DNA from: Syngnathus acus
Lineage: Eukaryota; Chordata; Actinopteri; Syngnathiformes; Syngnathidae
NCBI RefSeq assembly: GCF_901709675.1
Contig: NC_051090.1
Coordinates: 7,891,842-7,955,841, forward strand
Direction: 5' to 3'
DNA length: 64,000 nt
Below the pieces are notes generated by a model, which saw only the letters and a list, made by a program, of their open reading frames with translations, was not told the DNA's origin and made no database searches. The position numbers were made by a program, and so were the translations under genes. The stretch's first letter is position 1. Each line of letters begins with the position of its first letter. Shown one piece after another: positions 26,601 through 52,974 of this stretch.

Positions 26601-28219
26601 AGCTAATACGCCTGCGCAATTTCCTTTTGTTGTTGTTTTTGTCCAAAATTATCACTTAATTGCAAAAATTAAAAGAGAAGGCCCTGCTAAGGAAAAATAT
26701 TCAACACTACATGAAATCAAATTAGCCTCTCTGTAATTCTGTCCCCTGCCCACTGCGCCACAGACCTTCATCATTGACATCGTCTTATGGAAGTTTGTGT
26801 TCAGCAGAGACAAGCAGGGCATCGCTCCTGCTGCCCCACCACCACAGGTTGGAAAAAACTGGCATCTCCTTTCCTAGCCCCTTTCATTTTCCGTCTGTGT
26901 GGTGTTCCCTCCCCCATTTTGTTTTGGCACATCATGATCAATAGTGATAACTTGGCGGTGGTCAACTTACCAAGACTTTCCCCCCCCCCCTTGGACTTAT
27001 AAATTCATAACCGCCTGCTCTCTCAGTCTGCTACCCTCCCGTTGCACCTTGCTAGCCTCAAAGCTCTACTTGCTGCATTTGTCTCCTCACTCGGTAGCAC
27101 GAGTGCTTATCTAATTCTCTCAACAGTAAGTTACCGACCTCAGTGAAATGTGTTTGAAGAAGGCTAATCAATGTCTTCACCAATATGTTCACATTTGACT
27201 CCTTTGCTGAATATGTAAAGATTTACTGTGAAAATCTCATTTTATCTGTTACTCCATTCGCTTTGTTTTTTTTAAGTTTTAAGGATTGCGTTGAACAAAA
27301 ACTCATAGCAAACTCCTTTAAACTGCCATGCTCAATTTTGTTCTTAAGTGCATGCAAACCTGTTGGAGTCAAATAGTATGATGCTTATTGCCTAAAGCGT
27401 TACAAATGTATTAGAAGGGAAACAATATCCATTTTGCCACAATATTGCTTCTATTATCGACTGAAGATACAAATTACAGAAATGATCGCTCTCTAACTTA
27501 TGTGGAATGCATTTCAGGTTGGTCCACACAATGAAAGAAGACGGAAGAATTAATTATACTTGCAACTGTTTCATTGCAACCACATAAAGCTCGAAATATT
27601 TGAGATACTGCCCCATTAAATGGATTGAGACGACTTTCCGATGTTAGCTGCAAGCTGTTCTCACCAGAAATATAAAAAAAAAAAAGAAATGTAATTTTTT
27701 GTAGCGCATCTGTATATTGAGTTTCACCTTTTGAATTTAAATGCTGAAACAGATTAAGTTCTTTTTTTTTTTTTTTTTTTCCTTCCCATACACCTGCTAT
27801 TAAGAGGTGTACTTTAAGAAGTACATTTTGATCGTTTTGGGCAATATTTTCTCAGAAGACAAAAGCATTCCTGAGAGAGTTGATGCATGCAAATGAGTAT
27901 GTCTGTGTCTCCTATGATTGGAAATATTTTAGAAAAACTCCACAATGTATAACAGGATGAAATCCTCCCATTTGATTTCATTTTCTGAAATTAATATTTA
28001 ACCTGTGTGGGCTTGTGGACATTTCAGAAAGGCTTTGAGCTGTTGGCAGCAGACAAGTGTCTGTGCTGCCCAAACAAGGTGACCCGCAAGGCTCGCTACA
28101 TGCATCTGGCCCAGGAGCTCAGCGTGGACCCTGACTGGCCCCCAAAACCAACCACGACTACTGAAGCCAAAGCCTGCCCTGAAAATGGTTCCTCTTATCA
28201 AATGAAGAGCATTTCCTAG
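17677..28219 (+). CDS. atp13a3: Polyamine-transporting P5B-type ATPase ATP13A3
   Basis: 32 coding exons, 1255 aa; all junctions are in phase. Exon starts-ends: 17677-17727, 17819-17992, 18274-18495, 18597-18667, 18772-18855, 19128-19197, 19331-19465, 19864-19936, 20208-20339, 20433-20615, 20763-20920, 21152-21340, 21614-21675, 21856-22006, 22386-22502, 22675-22692, 22857-23010, 23140-23260, 23462-23586, 23748-23908, 24105-24215, 24295-24374, 24451-24493, 24594-24703, 24800-24896, 25118-25190, 25264-25441, 25664-25842, 25929-26017, 26104-26184, 26764-26847, 28028-28219. P5B ATPases sit in late endosomal membranes and export polyamines to the cytosol. Motifs: N-terminal hydrophobic [19 protein letters not shown], actuator LTGES (about 336-340), P5B signature PPALP (470-474) in membrane helix 4, phosphorylation site [10 protein letters not shown] with Asp 513 split between two exons, and hinge GDGANDCG (888-895). 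Several membrane helices close the protein. The 84-nt exon 26764-26847 matches an exon that is optional in mammals; without it the length is 1227 aa. Oddities: an 18-nt microexon and a Ser/Pro-rich insert. Confidence 0.96.
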
Positions 28220-31200
28220 CATCGATTAACACATTTCATACAGGAACTATCAGCAAAAAGTATGTTTGCACATTAACTTATTGAAGCGCTCACTTGATCA
28301 CTGCTTGTCACTGGTCTTGAGGATTGTATAATAATCTAGTTAAAAAAAAAAATCAACCACTCAAACACATTTGAATGATGACATGACGTCTGCTTGAGCC
28401 AGTTGTGGGCTGGGGTCTTCAGTCAATGAAATGAAATGAAATAATTTTACCTTCAAATTAGAAGTGAAGCTTGGCAAAAGGGTTAGATTTTATTTCCAGT
28501 TAATATTTTGTGATTCATATGCATATATTGGAAACCTAATTGTATTTTTAACAATTGCAGGCAATTGCTGTATTAAGTTTCCGACTATGAAAGCGCCCGG
28601 TGACATATTGGAATCGTGGAATTAGAGTTCATGACAAAAAGTAATTAAGCGTAGACTACTGGAGAGCCTTTTTCCACCCAATCCATCACCTACTTTGAAC
28701 TGTAGAGTTCACTTTTGTCATAGTTTTGTCACTCCGTTTTTCTTTTAGGGGCATTTATTTATTAAGTGGGTTGCATGACTGGCTGTTGGTGGTCTGCTGC
28801 ATGTCCTGCTTGCTACTGTGTCGTAGTCACTAACAAGCCTGTGCAGTCAATGTTACATTTTAAAAAGGGTATCCACAGTTTCTATACACTTCCATTTCGC
28901 TTTCCTCGGGTATCATTTGGATAGATGGCTATTGGTTTTTTTCATCTTAGACTTGGCAATTTCTGTAAACGGATCGTATCATTTTCCCAATGTCGTGCTA
29001 ACTGACATTGAAATTGCCACCTGGCAAGTTTGCCTGCAACCGGCTGCAGTTCACTCCAATGCACACTTGTCCGGATGCTTTGCACAAATGCCAACTCTAG
29101 GAGTTTGGTGTTTTCATCAGTGATGGTCGAAGCAGAAGACCTTGTGGTTTGTCGAGAACAAATTCTGTTTTGAAAAACATTTTCTGGATTTAGGTATACT
29201 AAGCGCTGGAGGGGTGTTAACGGCCATTAAACTTTTCTGAGAAGCACAGAACTGCAGTTGGGGAGTAAAAGTAAATTTGCCATGTATCACGGGACAAAAG
29301 AAAGCTAGTAGAAAAACTACAAAACCCAAGACATTAAATACGGATGGCGTCACATCTCTCTGAATGATACCTGGAACTAAATACAAAAAACATTTGGGAC
29401 CCTATGTATTTCTTATTCCCAGTCCCGCTCTTTATTCAGCCTTGCTAATAGTTAAGTCAGTGTGAGGGCCTTTAAAAGCCAATTAAATATTGAATACTTA
29501 CAATACATCTTTATTTATATTGCACTTTCACAACAGATTTTGTTATAAACCACAGTGAATACTGATAAATGACTTTCTGGACAGTAAGAGACTGACAGTC
29601 TTTTCTTGAAACAAGCCAGCAGTGGTAGTTGTGCATACGACTGACAATTCGATGTCATACCACCAACAACCAGCCTCTGAGACTGAAGTGTTATCCCTAA
29701 TTTTTTAACATGACTTTTGCTGTGCTGCTTCTCACCAGCCAAAGCATTTTGCTGCTGACAAGTGTGATCATAAATATAGTCCTAAACTCAAAATATGTCG
29801 GCCACTCGATGGCAAAATGTGGCCATGTAAAGATGTTTACGCTGCATGTTTGCGAGATGCTAAAATGCCTTTGCGCCATTACTACAAACAACGATACAAC
29901 TTTTCAATTGTGCATTGGGAATGTTACTCCGAAGATATACTTTTTTTTTTTTTTTTTTTTACTTTACAAAAAGAAAAAGCTTTGCTCAACCATGCTAAAA
30001 ACTCTTCCCATGGAAGAATGATTAAAGGTGCAATGCATATGCATTCTGCATTTCATCAGCTCACTGCTTTGCTGCGTTGAAAGCAACACTGAATCCATTT
30101 GTCAACCACACATAGAGGCTTTAAGGTCAATGTAATATTTTCAATGCACTTTTATTTTTAAATCAATGCTCCTTCCAAGAACTTTATCTCTGAATAAATG
30201 TACCATTTTGGAGGCAGCACTTTTGTTTTATCTGCCAACAGTGTGGTTCAATTAGCTGGCTATATAGCTATTTGTGGTTATATGTAAATTGTTGCATACC
30301 AAACCGGGTTGCACTGCTTCAAAATCAAGGCGCTAATTATTTACGGAATACTAAGACTCTACTTTCTAGGCTCAAAAACAAGGACACAAAGCTGTAGAAT
30401 GTAAGAAGTAATTCTTTCTGAGGTTCACAGACGTCTACTTTTATTCATTTTGTTTCAGTGACCGACCCAAAGAAAGTCAATATACTCATGCAAAAGGGTT
30501 GTGAAAATGTCGCTGCTACCATACATAACGTTTAGCGGATGTACCTACTCAATTTTTGTCCAGTACAAGCAGCATGGCAAAGTTATGGAAAGTGCTGACT
30601 ATGCTCATGAAAGCCATTGTGACCAGTTCTGTTTTGATAAGTTAATTCTTTTGTTATGTATGCAATGTCACAGTAGTTGTGATTATTTTGCCTGCTTGCA
30701 ATATTTGCTGGGGGGGACCTGATGTGCCCAAGCTTTTTGATATTTGCCACTTATGGCACAAATGTATTGTTATGAAGACAGCAACATGCTACCGATACAA
30801 AGCTGTTATTGTTTCCAAACTTTTTTTTTTTTTTTTTTTTACCTTGATTGGTTATTTGAGAAATGGAATAAGATGCATAGACATTCTCTATATGGTAACT
30901 CCATTTGAATTGACAACAATACGAAAAGTTGGATTATGTCTATTACTATTTGGGATGTACATTTTCTGTTTGCATAAAAATCTGAATATATAGTGATTGA
31001 AAAATATATAGGTTTTTGGACTATTAAGGGCTAGTGTTGTGGTACTTTTTTTAATACAATCAAGTGATTAATTTATACATTCTTTTATATTTATTTGTAT
31101 CTTCACTTTCATATCAAGTTGGATTCATTTGTACTTTTCCTCACTTGGGAAAGAATCATGGGCATTTTCTATCAGTGTTGGGTTTAGTCATTTGAAAATT

Positions 31201-31950
31201 GGAACTAGATTGCTGCTATTGCTTGGATCAATATTTATCTGGGTTGGTTCTGTGATGTACACGATAAAGCAAATTTCTACTGTACAAGTATAAGAAACTG
31301 GGAAACTGCTAAATGATAATGATGTAATGAATTGACTCCCTCGCCACTGCTTTGTAACAATTTGTTTCAAGACTGTGCACCTTCATAATGAACATTTTAA
31401 TTCTTATACCGAATGTCATTTTAATACCTTGCTGAGTGTAAATATTAACATTTCTTCTAGGCTACAAATTTGCCTTTTTTTTGGGGTGACTGCTATATTG
31501 AATTGCCGAATCTATGTTGAGATGTTGCTTTAACACAGGTACAATAATATGCTGACAGTAGGATTAGCTTCCTATTCTCATGTTTTGTTGACAAACGATT
31601 GAATGGCATTTGAGTCAGCCACTGAGTGTGTAGGCTCAGGTGGATGTTTCCTCAGGGGTATATGTGTATAACAAACAAAACAATATGATCAAAGTTGATA
31701 CTCAAATGCAAATAGGCATCTTTATTGCTGACCAACTATCAGCACTGCTAATTGGATCTGCTTTTATTGACGGCTTCTGCACATCAGTGATTGACTCATT
31801 GGATATATTTTTCTATCAGCAGAGATGTACATTGTGTTGAAATGTTTCTACTTAATAATTTATTGTATATTTATGTTTTTCCTCCCTCCCCCTGGCAATT
31901 GTATTTTAGACTTTTTTTTGTTTCAATAAATGTTTTCAAACAATTATTTA
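28220..31950 (+). other. atp13a3: Long 3' UTR of atp13a3
   Basis: About 3.7 kb of AT-rich, gene-free DNA between the atp13a3 stop and the first strong cluster of 3'-end signals. An earlier AATAAA at 30193-30198 could give a shorter form. Homopolymer T tracts occur at 29940 and 30820. The small open frames here are not supported as genes. UTR status is inferred from the absence of earlier good signals and of any other gene. Confidence 0.5.
31925..31930 (+). terminator. atp13a3: Distal polyadenylation signal of atp13a3
   Basis: AATAAA followed by a TGTTTT-rich stretch, 3.7 kb after the stop and about 500 bp before the opa1 promoter. It is the last canonical signal before opa1. Confidence 0.4.
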
Positions 31951-32431
31951 CATGGTACTGGTATGTTTTTGCCATTCAGTAATACAGTATAGAATATGAG
32001 ACATTTTGATTACAGATAAAGCATGGAGTAGAACTTTACAACTTCTGTGATGCAGAACATAAGAACATGGTAAGTTTTCCCACAGATCACCTTGTCTTTA
32101 CTAGAATGTGAAAGCACATTCAGTTGGTTTTGACGGGCATCAACTTGGGAGTACAATAGTAAAATCTAGGTGCTTTTTAATTATGTTCATTAGAGTATTT
32201 TATACCCATATAAAGTTTATGTAAATGAATATTTAAATATTTTAATTGGTTAATATTTAACACGTGAATTATTTGATGTCATTTTAAATTGATTTAATAT
32301 TTCATTTTGGGACATGTGAAAGTACGGAAGAGGATTAGGGCCAGTGAAGAAAATATTCTGACTTTTAATTAAGTTCGGAACCTTTGCGCTGGTGGGTTGC
32401 GTCAGGACTGATTTCTTTGCAGGACTAGAAT

Positions 32432-32441
32432 ACCGGAAGTG
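32432..32441 (+). promoter_or_regulatory. opa1: ETS/GABP (NRF-2) site in the opa1 promoter
   Basis: ACCGGAAGTG is a consensus ETS/GABP site and lies about 120 bp before the opa1 start codon. GABP sites are typical of promoters of nuclear genes for mitochondrial proteins, which fits OPA1. The region lacks a TATA box at a fixed distance. Functional use is inferred. Confidence 0.5.
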
Positions 32442-32558
32442 GGCTGTCATTCTAGCCCTGTGTCCTTTAGCTAACAAACAGGCTAGGTGTGTACCCCGTG
32501 GAAAGATGCATAGGGATATGTTTTATGTATGACTTTTCTGTGTCATCTTGCTGGTAAC

Positions 32559-47742
<15,184 letters not shown>

Positions 47743-47809
47743 GACAGGTAGAGTACTTTAGGAGATGTAAAACTAAAGGTTTAATTATAAGTAGAATGTC
47801 TCATGTCTG

Positions 47810-47815
47810 TTTATT
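47810..47815 (-). terminator. Possible polyadenylation signal for the antisense gene
   Basis: TTTATT on +, i.e. AATAAA on the minus strand, about 190 nt beyond the stop codon of the minus-strand exons at 48006-48340 and just past the opa1 stop at 47742. Confidence 0.3.
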
Positions 47816-48005
47816 CTCGCCACTCTGCTTCACAGAACTGTTGAGAATTAAGGTAATGTTTCGCTCACAGAAGAAAAAAATGCACTGATTGATAGAATTT
47901 GATCATGATGGACTGCTGGATACCACACACGTCAACCCCCTCATCTGAATTTAATAGTCACACCTTTAAGCTCTTACCTCCTTGACATTCATGGAAAGAT
48001 GGACC

Positions 48006-48440
48006 TTAAAAGAAAGAAGATTTATCAGAAGACTCTCTTGGAGTATATCTTTCTGTTTTGGGGGGAGCTGTCCTGGTCAAGAGTGGGACAGGACCTCCCA
48101 TTGTTAAATCTGAAAGAAGACAACAAACCATGACAATGGAGAAGAAGGCTGCATGTTTGTGGCTATTTGAACATTTACCCTGTTTCATTGAGCTTTTGCG
48201 TCTCGTTGGATCCCCAGGCACCATTTGAAAAGAACCAACTGTGGACCTGGACACATTATTATTTAAAGAGTCATTGGTGGACTGGAAATTAAGAAAGCAC
48301 TGATTGGTTAATTCTGTCCACAAAGTCCATACAACTTACCCTCATGTTCCATATTTTGTTTATCAGTGTGTTCTTCATTTTCACTTCACACAGATGAGTA
48401 CGCATTCCCATGTTCCAAAAGGTTTTACAAAAAGAATCCA
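48006..48440 (-). CDS. Unrecognised minus-strand gene model, last three exons
   Basis: Three minus-strand segments join in phase. The first is 48440-48340; its 5' edge is uncertain, it ends KNTLINKIWNMR, and its donor is GTAAGT. The second is 48281-48179, STNDSLNNNVSRSTVGSFQM to RRKSSMKQ, with acceptor TTAATTTCCAG and donor GTAAAT. The third is 48109-48006, from LTMGGPVPLL to SSDKSSFF and a stop. Junction phases are 0 and 1 and both sides agree. The introns are very short, 58 and 69 nt. A minus-strand AATAAA follows at 47815-47810. No family is recognised: the tail is Ser/Thr- and Arg-rich without membrane segments. It would be convergent with opa1 and overlap its 3' UTR. Alternatively this is chance open sequence in the UTR, so confidence is low. 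Confidence 0.35.
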
Positions 48441-48442
48441 CT

Positions 48443-48880
48443 TTATTTAAATGTGTAAATACAATTGGTGGAAAAAAAATAAAAGGTTAGCATGTCTGTG
48501 TGTAATTTGGACGAATAGTAAATTAAGAATAATAAAACTAATAGATAAAGGGGGAAAGTCCTGCATTTCTTTCTGGTCTTTGAACACCGCATTGACACAC
48601 AAGTCACAATAATAACAAAAAAAATATGCCCTTCCAAAGTTAACTGTTCAGTTTTGTCAATGTTTGTTCTATTCACGTAACTCTTGATCTGGTTGTAGTC
48701 GGCAGTGGTGTCGGACTGCACTGAGTCGTACTCAGAGCTGTTTCTAATATTTTGCACTTTGGCAACCATGATAGTAGAGGATAGATGATCAACCATGATA
48801 CATTCTTTTTCTCTTAGAGACCAGATCACGCCCCGACTTGACTTGGAACACTCTTGACTGTCGCCCATATAAACATTCAT
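48443..48880 (-). other. 145-codon antisense open frame, possibly upstream exon(s)
   Basis: An uninterrupted minus-strand frame begins MNVYMGDSQECSKSSRG and contains SSEYDSVQSDTTADYNQIK. Its first 80 codons have protein-like composition; the last third becomes hydrophobic and AT-driven. A weak donor (GTTACG after YNQIK) has phase 1, which is what the exon beginning at 48440 needs, so it could be the upstream part of the gene at 48006-48440. The family is not recognised. Confidence 0.25.
48478..48483 (+). terminator. opa1: Candidate polyadenylation signal of opa1
   Basis: AATAAA within an A-rich run, 736 nt after the opa1 stop. No canonical AATAAA is seen on + between the stop and this point; a further one is near 49170. 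If used, the opa1 3' UTR overlaps the possible antisense exons. Confidence 0.4.
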
Positions 48881-50852
48881 TTTTCCTACTCTGCGAATTC
48901 AACTGAAAGGGTGTGTGTACCACAGTACTCGTGGATTGTATGTATGTATGTATTGTGTATATGGCTCCAAAGACATAATGGGCTTTTTCAAACAGGTATA
49001 GTGATGTTAAATTAGCAGCGTTTACGGCACAGCACCACTCACAAGGACAAAGTGCACTTGTCTGAAACAAAATCAGTGAAATGGTTGCTTGAATAATAGT
49101 TTGTTAAAAGTCATGTTTGCAAGGTGTGATCAGTCGTTTGTTCTTTATTTATTTCATTTGTGTTTAACGGAAAAAATAAAATTGACAAATGAAATGATTT
49201 TTTCCCCATGACTTCTCAGTTAACATTTGTTCAAAGGAAAGTTCATCAGACTTTCTGGGAAGTTTGGCCAACACCGACATTTTTGATTGATGGCAAACTG
49301 GAAAATTGCAATTTTAATATTAGAACCAGAAATTTTGCAGGACTTATTGTGACATGGGAAATTGGCAGTGCTGGAAAGAAAAAAAGAAAATAATGTAGAA
49401 TAGTGAAGAGACCCTGTCACCCAGACCCAAGATGGAAGCACAATAAGTTTTTACTCAAATTTACACTTATTTTTTAACATAACAGTTACTGTTTAAGCGG
49501 AAGTCAAAATGTGTCAAAATTGTTCTTTACGATCTATCTTTTAACTAAACAGGTGCTATTATTCCTTTAAACCCCCTCTCCTCCCTTTTCCCCAGCTCAG
49601 GTGATTGGCTACTTTTGCTATCCTGACACTTTTCCCATGTTAGCTCTGCCCTCCTGCAGCAATTAGCCGAGACAATCACAGGCTAAGAAAACCAGAGATT
49701 TATGGCTATGCTCCTGCAGGTTCCCATTGGTCCATTGTGCGCTATATCGATTCACAGCTCATCAAATCACACTCAGCCAGCCACCATCCTTGTTTGGCGC
49801 CACTGCGGCCCCTCAACCCAGCAATTAGCCTAATCGCCACTGTGAATAGGGAACAGTGACTTGGCATCGGGTGTGTGTGGTGCTACGTACGCTTGCAGAA
49901 GCATTCACATAAATGAGAACTTAATTACTGATGTTGAACATGAGTGTGCAAAAATCCCCAACTCCCCATCCTCTGTTCTCCTTAGAGGGTAGTTAAATAT
50001 GTTTAAGTGTAAGTCATCACCTAAATTTCGTCAAACTGGCACCTTTAATTGTCTGGCAGTTAATGTTACATCATACACATAAAACACAAAAGGTCAGGTC
50101 ATGTCTATAGTGTCCTTGCGTATTGAGTCACCAACACGTAGTTGATCACATGGCACAATTTGTGCTGTGGATGGTTAGTGGCTCATGGATTGAGTAAAGG
50201 AATAGTCTATCAAGGAAAAGTGAATGCAAAAAGACTCCATATAAACTGTGCTTCTAAATGAGAAGGAAAATAATTTGAGTATTGTCAAGTAGGATTGTAG
50301 CAATAGACGTGCATACTGGTTTGTTGTGCCTCGTCTGCGTGGCAACATTTCTTTACAATCAATACTCTTGATGAATGGTCCAAGGACATGAACAACAAGG
50401 GTGGTCTGGTTATCCAACCTCCACTAGTGGATGGAAATTATGATTATTGACAGTGAAGAGGGTTTTCCAGAACAAAAGAATAAACGAGTCGCAACTCTGG
50501 TTTAGTCTCTTGGGGGTATGGTATGGTATTGTTCCATTGTAAAAATGCCATAAGGGGATATGGTGTGTGTGTGTGGGTCGGGGGTTAACTGCTCATCGTG
50601 AAAATGTATTAGAATCTACAGTCAAGTGCAATCACATTTGTGGTGATGGAGATGCACTTGAAAGTGAGTCCTCCAAAAGCGTTTCACTTTTGTTTTCTCA
50701 GTTACGCTTGATGACGTCCGCATTACCTAGGTCGGGCAAGAATCAGTGTTTTGTTCAATACCATCCCTGGACACATGTCTGTAAGCAATCTACCTAATCA
50801 CGAGTAACTTCCTGTTTACTGCTTTGATTGACAACGCTGGTCTTGTTTTGAG

Positions 50853-51005
50853 GTTGCTCGGGAGACGCTGCAGGAGGAATTTGCTCGCTTCATGGCTGAA
50901 TACAAAGGCAAAGACCAGGATGACATTTTTGACAAGCTTAAGGAGGCCGTGAAGGACGAGAGCATCAAGAGGCACAAGTGGAACGAGAGGGCCATGGACA
51001 GCCTG
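50853..51005 (+). pseudogene. opa1: Near-intact copy of opa1 stalk exon
   Basis: Exactly 153 nt like its parent exon (44885-45037), fully open, with AG before it (TTTTGAG) and GTAAAC after it. Residue changes are few: the conserved Trp of VAWETLQEE is Arg here (VARETLQEE) and an Ile is Met ([10 protein letters not shown]). Most other differences are silent, for example in [20 protein letters not shown]. The flanking former introns have diverged much more. Confidence 0.88.
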
Positions 51006-51204
51006 GTAAACAGACTGTCAATGTATTTTGGCTAACTGAATACGAGGTCAACTATGTCAGCTGGCATTTGTAATGTTCTTACAATGTCTTGTTGTGGTTT
51101 GCGTCCATCAGAGGGCGAGCCCAGACAAGCCTGAGTGCGACGCAACAAACCTTGATTTTTACTCCTGGTCTAAGAACATGGCATCAACTATGGAAAGAGC
51201 AGGT

Positions 51205-51330
51205 TCGAATCTGAGCTCTGGCCTTCCTGCGTGGATTATGCATGGACTGCACAATGGGTTTTCTCCAGGTACACAAGCTTCACATTCCAAAAACCTGCTT
51301 GTTAGTTTAATTGAAGACTAAATTGTTTGT
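51205..51330 (+). mobile_element. SINE fragment inside the opa1 duplicate
   Basis: B-box-like GGTTCGAATCT (51203-51213), then 'ggccttcctgcgtggattat', 'gggttttctccaggtac' and 'cattccaaaaacctgcttgt': the body of the fish SINE family at 12346-12600, with internal deletions. It interrupts the opa1-derived sequence, so it was inserted after the duplication. Confidence 0.65.
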
Positions 51331-51499
51331 AGATGTGAATATGTTATATATAAAGACAGTATAGAAAATGAATGTGGAATTTTTTGCAGGGTCTATTATT
51401 GCAACACTTATCAAAATGGTAATAAAGCAAATTCTGATTGTGGAAAAAATGCTCAGTAGGTGGCAGCAGTGGCCAAGAAAGCAACTCATGAACGTATTC

Positions 51500-52620
51500 A
51501 GACATAAATGAATCAACCCTGAAAGGCAAGCATTTATTTAATCTGTGAAATAACTTGTTTACCATTGTTTATGCTTCTCTTAAAATGGGTATCCTGGCAT
51601 CCTAATAAGAAATAATTGCTACAGTTGGCCAAGGCCTGTCTTTCTGTTTAATTGGACTGGTAACTGTCTTAACAAGGCACACACGGGCCTTTATTAGATC
51701 TTTTTGTACTGTCAAACCTTTGTGCCCATATCCTTGAAAAGCAGGATGCAGAATTTATAGTTTGTCTAAATACACATGGATCCGGTGTTACGTTACTGAA
51801 TAGCTCTTTCAACCAGCTGGTGAAGCTTGAAGGCCAAACACACGTTTGCAGGTAGAACCACCAACAAAACAAGGATTTCTCTCCCTTAAACTTGCACACT
51901 CTTGGGAATGTCAGGACCCGCCTCGCCTCTTAAGTAAAGCCCAAACTTTGTCAAACAGACTTGACATTCTCAATTCCCAAAACCAAATCCTACTCAGCAA
52001 CAGATGTGTGAATGTAGTCGGAATCTCATGTGTTGTACAGGTTTGAACCATAGCACACTCCCATGCACACTTCTTTACAGGGAATAAAAAAACAAGGAAA
52101 ACTTGACAATGGCAGGTTGTTTTTTTAAATTTGATGTATTTCCAAAAACTGGTATCTGCCACTTAAATTCTGTTTTTGCATCATAGCTATAAGTTATATA
52201 CTGAATACCCCCCCCCCCCCCCCCAACCCACCCCTCACCAAAAACTCTTCATCTTTGTAATGGCTGAGTGGCATTTCTGGGTCATTAGCTGTCTGACACT
52301 TGTTCTGCTGAGGACGTACGGACTATGTGTGTAAGGCAGCCTGTGTGTGTGCATATGTGGGCTCCATTAGTCCAGTCTGGACCGCGTAAGGCGGATGGGC
52401 TGGTTCATTGACATGGTCTGAAGCACAATGGTTTCTTGGAGCAAACTGCAAAAGTCTGTGGAAACATTTTACTGCTATTCTTTTAAGTACATTAGCAGGT
52501 TTGTAGCCGTGTTTATGGTTTGGCTATAGTTGCAACACTGTCTCAGCAAATTGGTCAAAAGCAGTAAAAGGGTATCAGCTAAAAAAAAATTATACTAGTA
52601 TTTGCACTGGGGAAAATTTG
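51500..52620. other. Intergenic DNA
   Basis: No gene recognised. A 17-nt C homopolymer lies at 52208-52224, followed by a GT-rich stretch near 52325-52355. Confidence 0.5.
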
Positions 52621-52974
52621 GAAAATAATCACACCCATAGAGTCAAAAAGTTTGGGATTTGATTCTGGGAAAATAAGCATGTTGTATTATCAGAAAGTAT
52701 TTTTGTTTTGTCAACATAGAAAGGTTAATGGCTAATGGCAAAGGGGAAAAGTGTAATGACCAAAGATCCAGAAATTATCTATTCTATTAATCTATTAGAA
52801 AATAATCAAACCCATAGAGTCAAAAAGTTTGGAATTTGACTCTGGGAAAATAAGCATGTTGTATTATCAGTAAGTATTTATTTTTTTGTCAACATAGAAA
52901 GGTTAATGGCTGATGGCAAAGGGGAAAAGTGTAATGACCAAAGATCCAGAAATGATCTATTCTATTAATCTATT
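52621..52974. repeat. Two-unit tandem duplication, period 177 bp
   Basis: 52621-52797 and 52798-52974 are two copies starting 'gaaaataatca' and ending 'ctattctattaatctatt'. They differ at only a handful of positions, with compensating small differences in a T tract. The equal length and high identity point to a recent local duplication. No ORF or terminal repeats. Confidence 0.9.

Larger units (their letters stand above)
49565..51480 (+). pseudogene. opa1: Decayed tandem duplicate of opa1 exons/introns 17-27
   Basis: This stretch, 6 kb downstream of the matching part of opa1 and in the same orientation, follows it piece by piece. 49566-50130 matches intron 43188-43730. 50340-50640 matches the intron at 44215-44540. 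50853-51005 matches exon 44885-45037. 51006-51160 matches the following intron and the start of exon 45141. Around 51160-51200 resembles the start of exon 46509. 51387-51480 resembles the intron near 47076-47150. The exons at 43907, 44104 and 44570 are missing and the exon 45141 copy has an internal deletion, so it cannot make a working protein domain. It lies beyond the opa1 terminal exon. It is described as a pseudogene fragment, not a functional copy. Confidence 0.85.
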
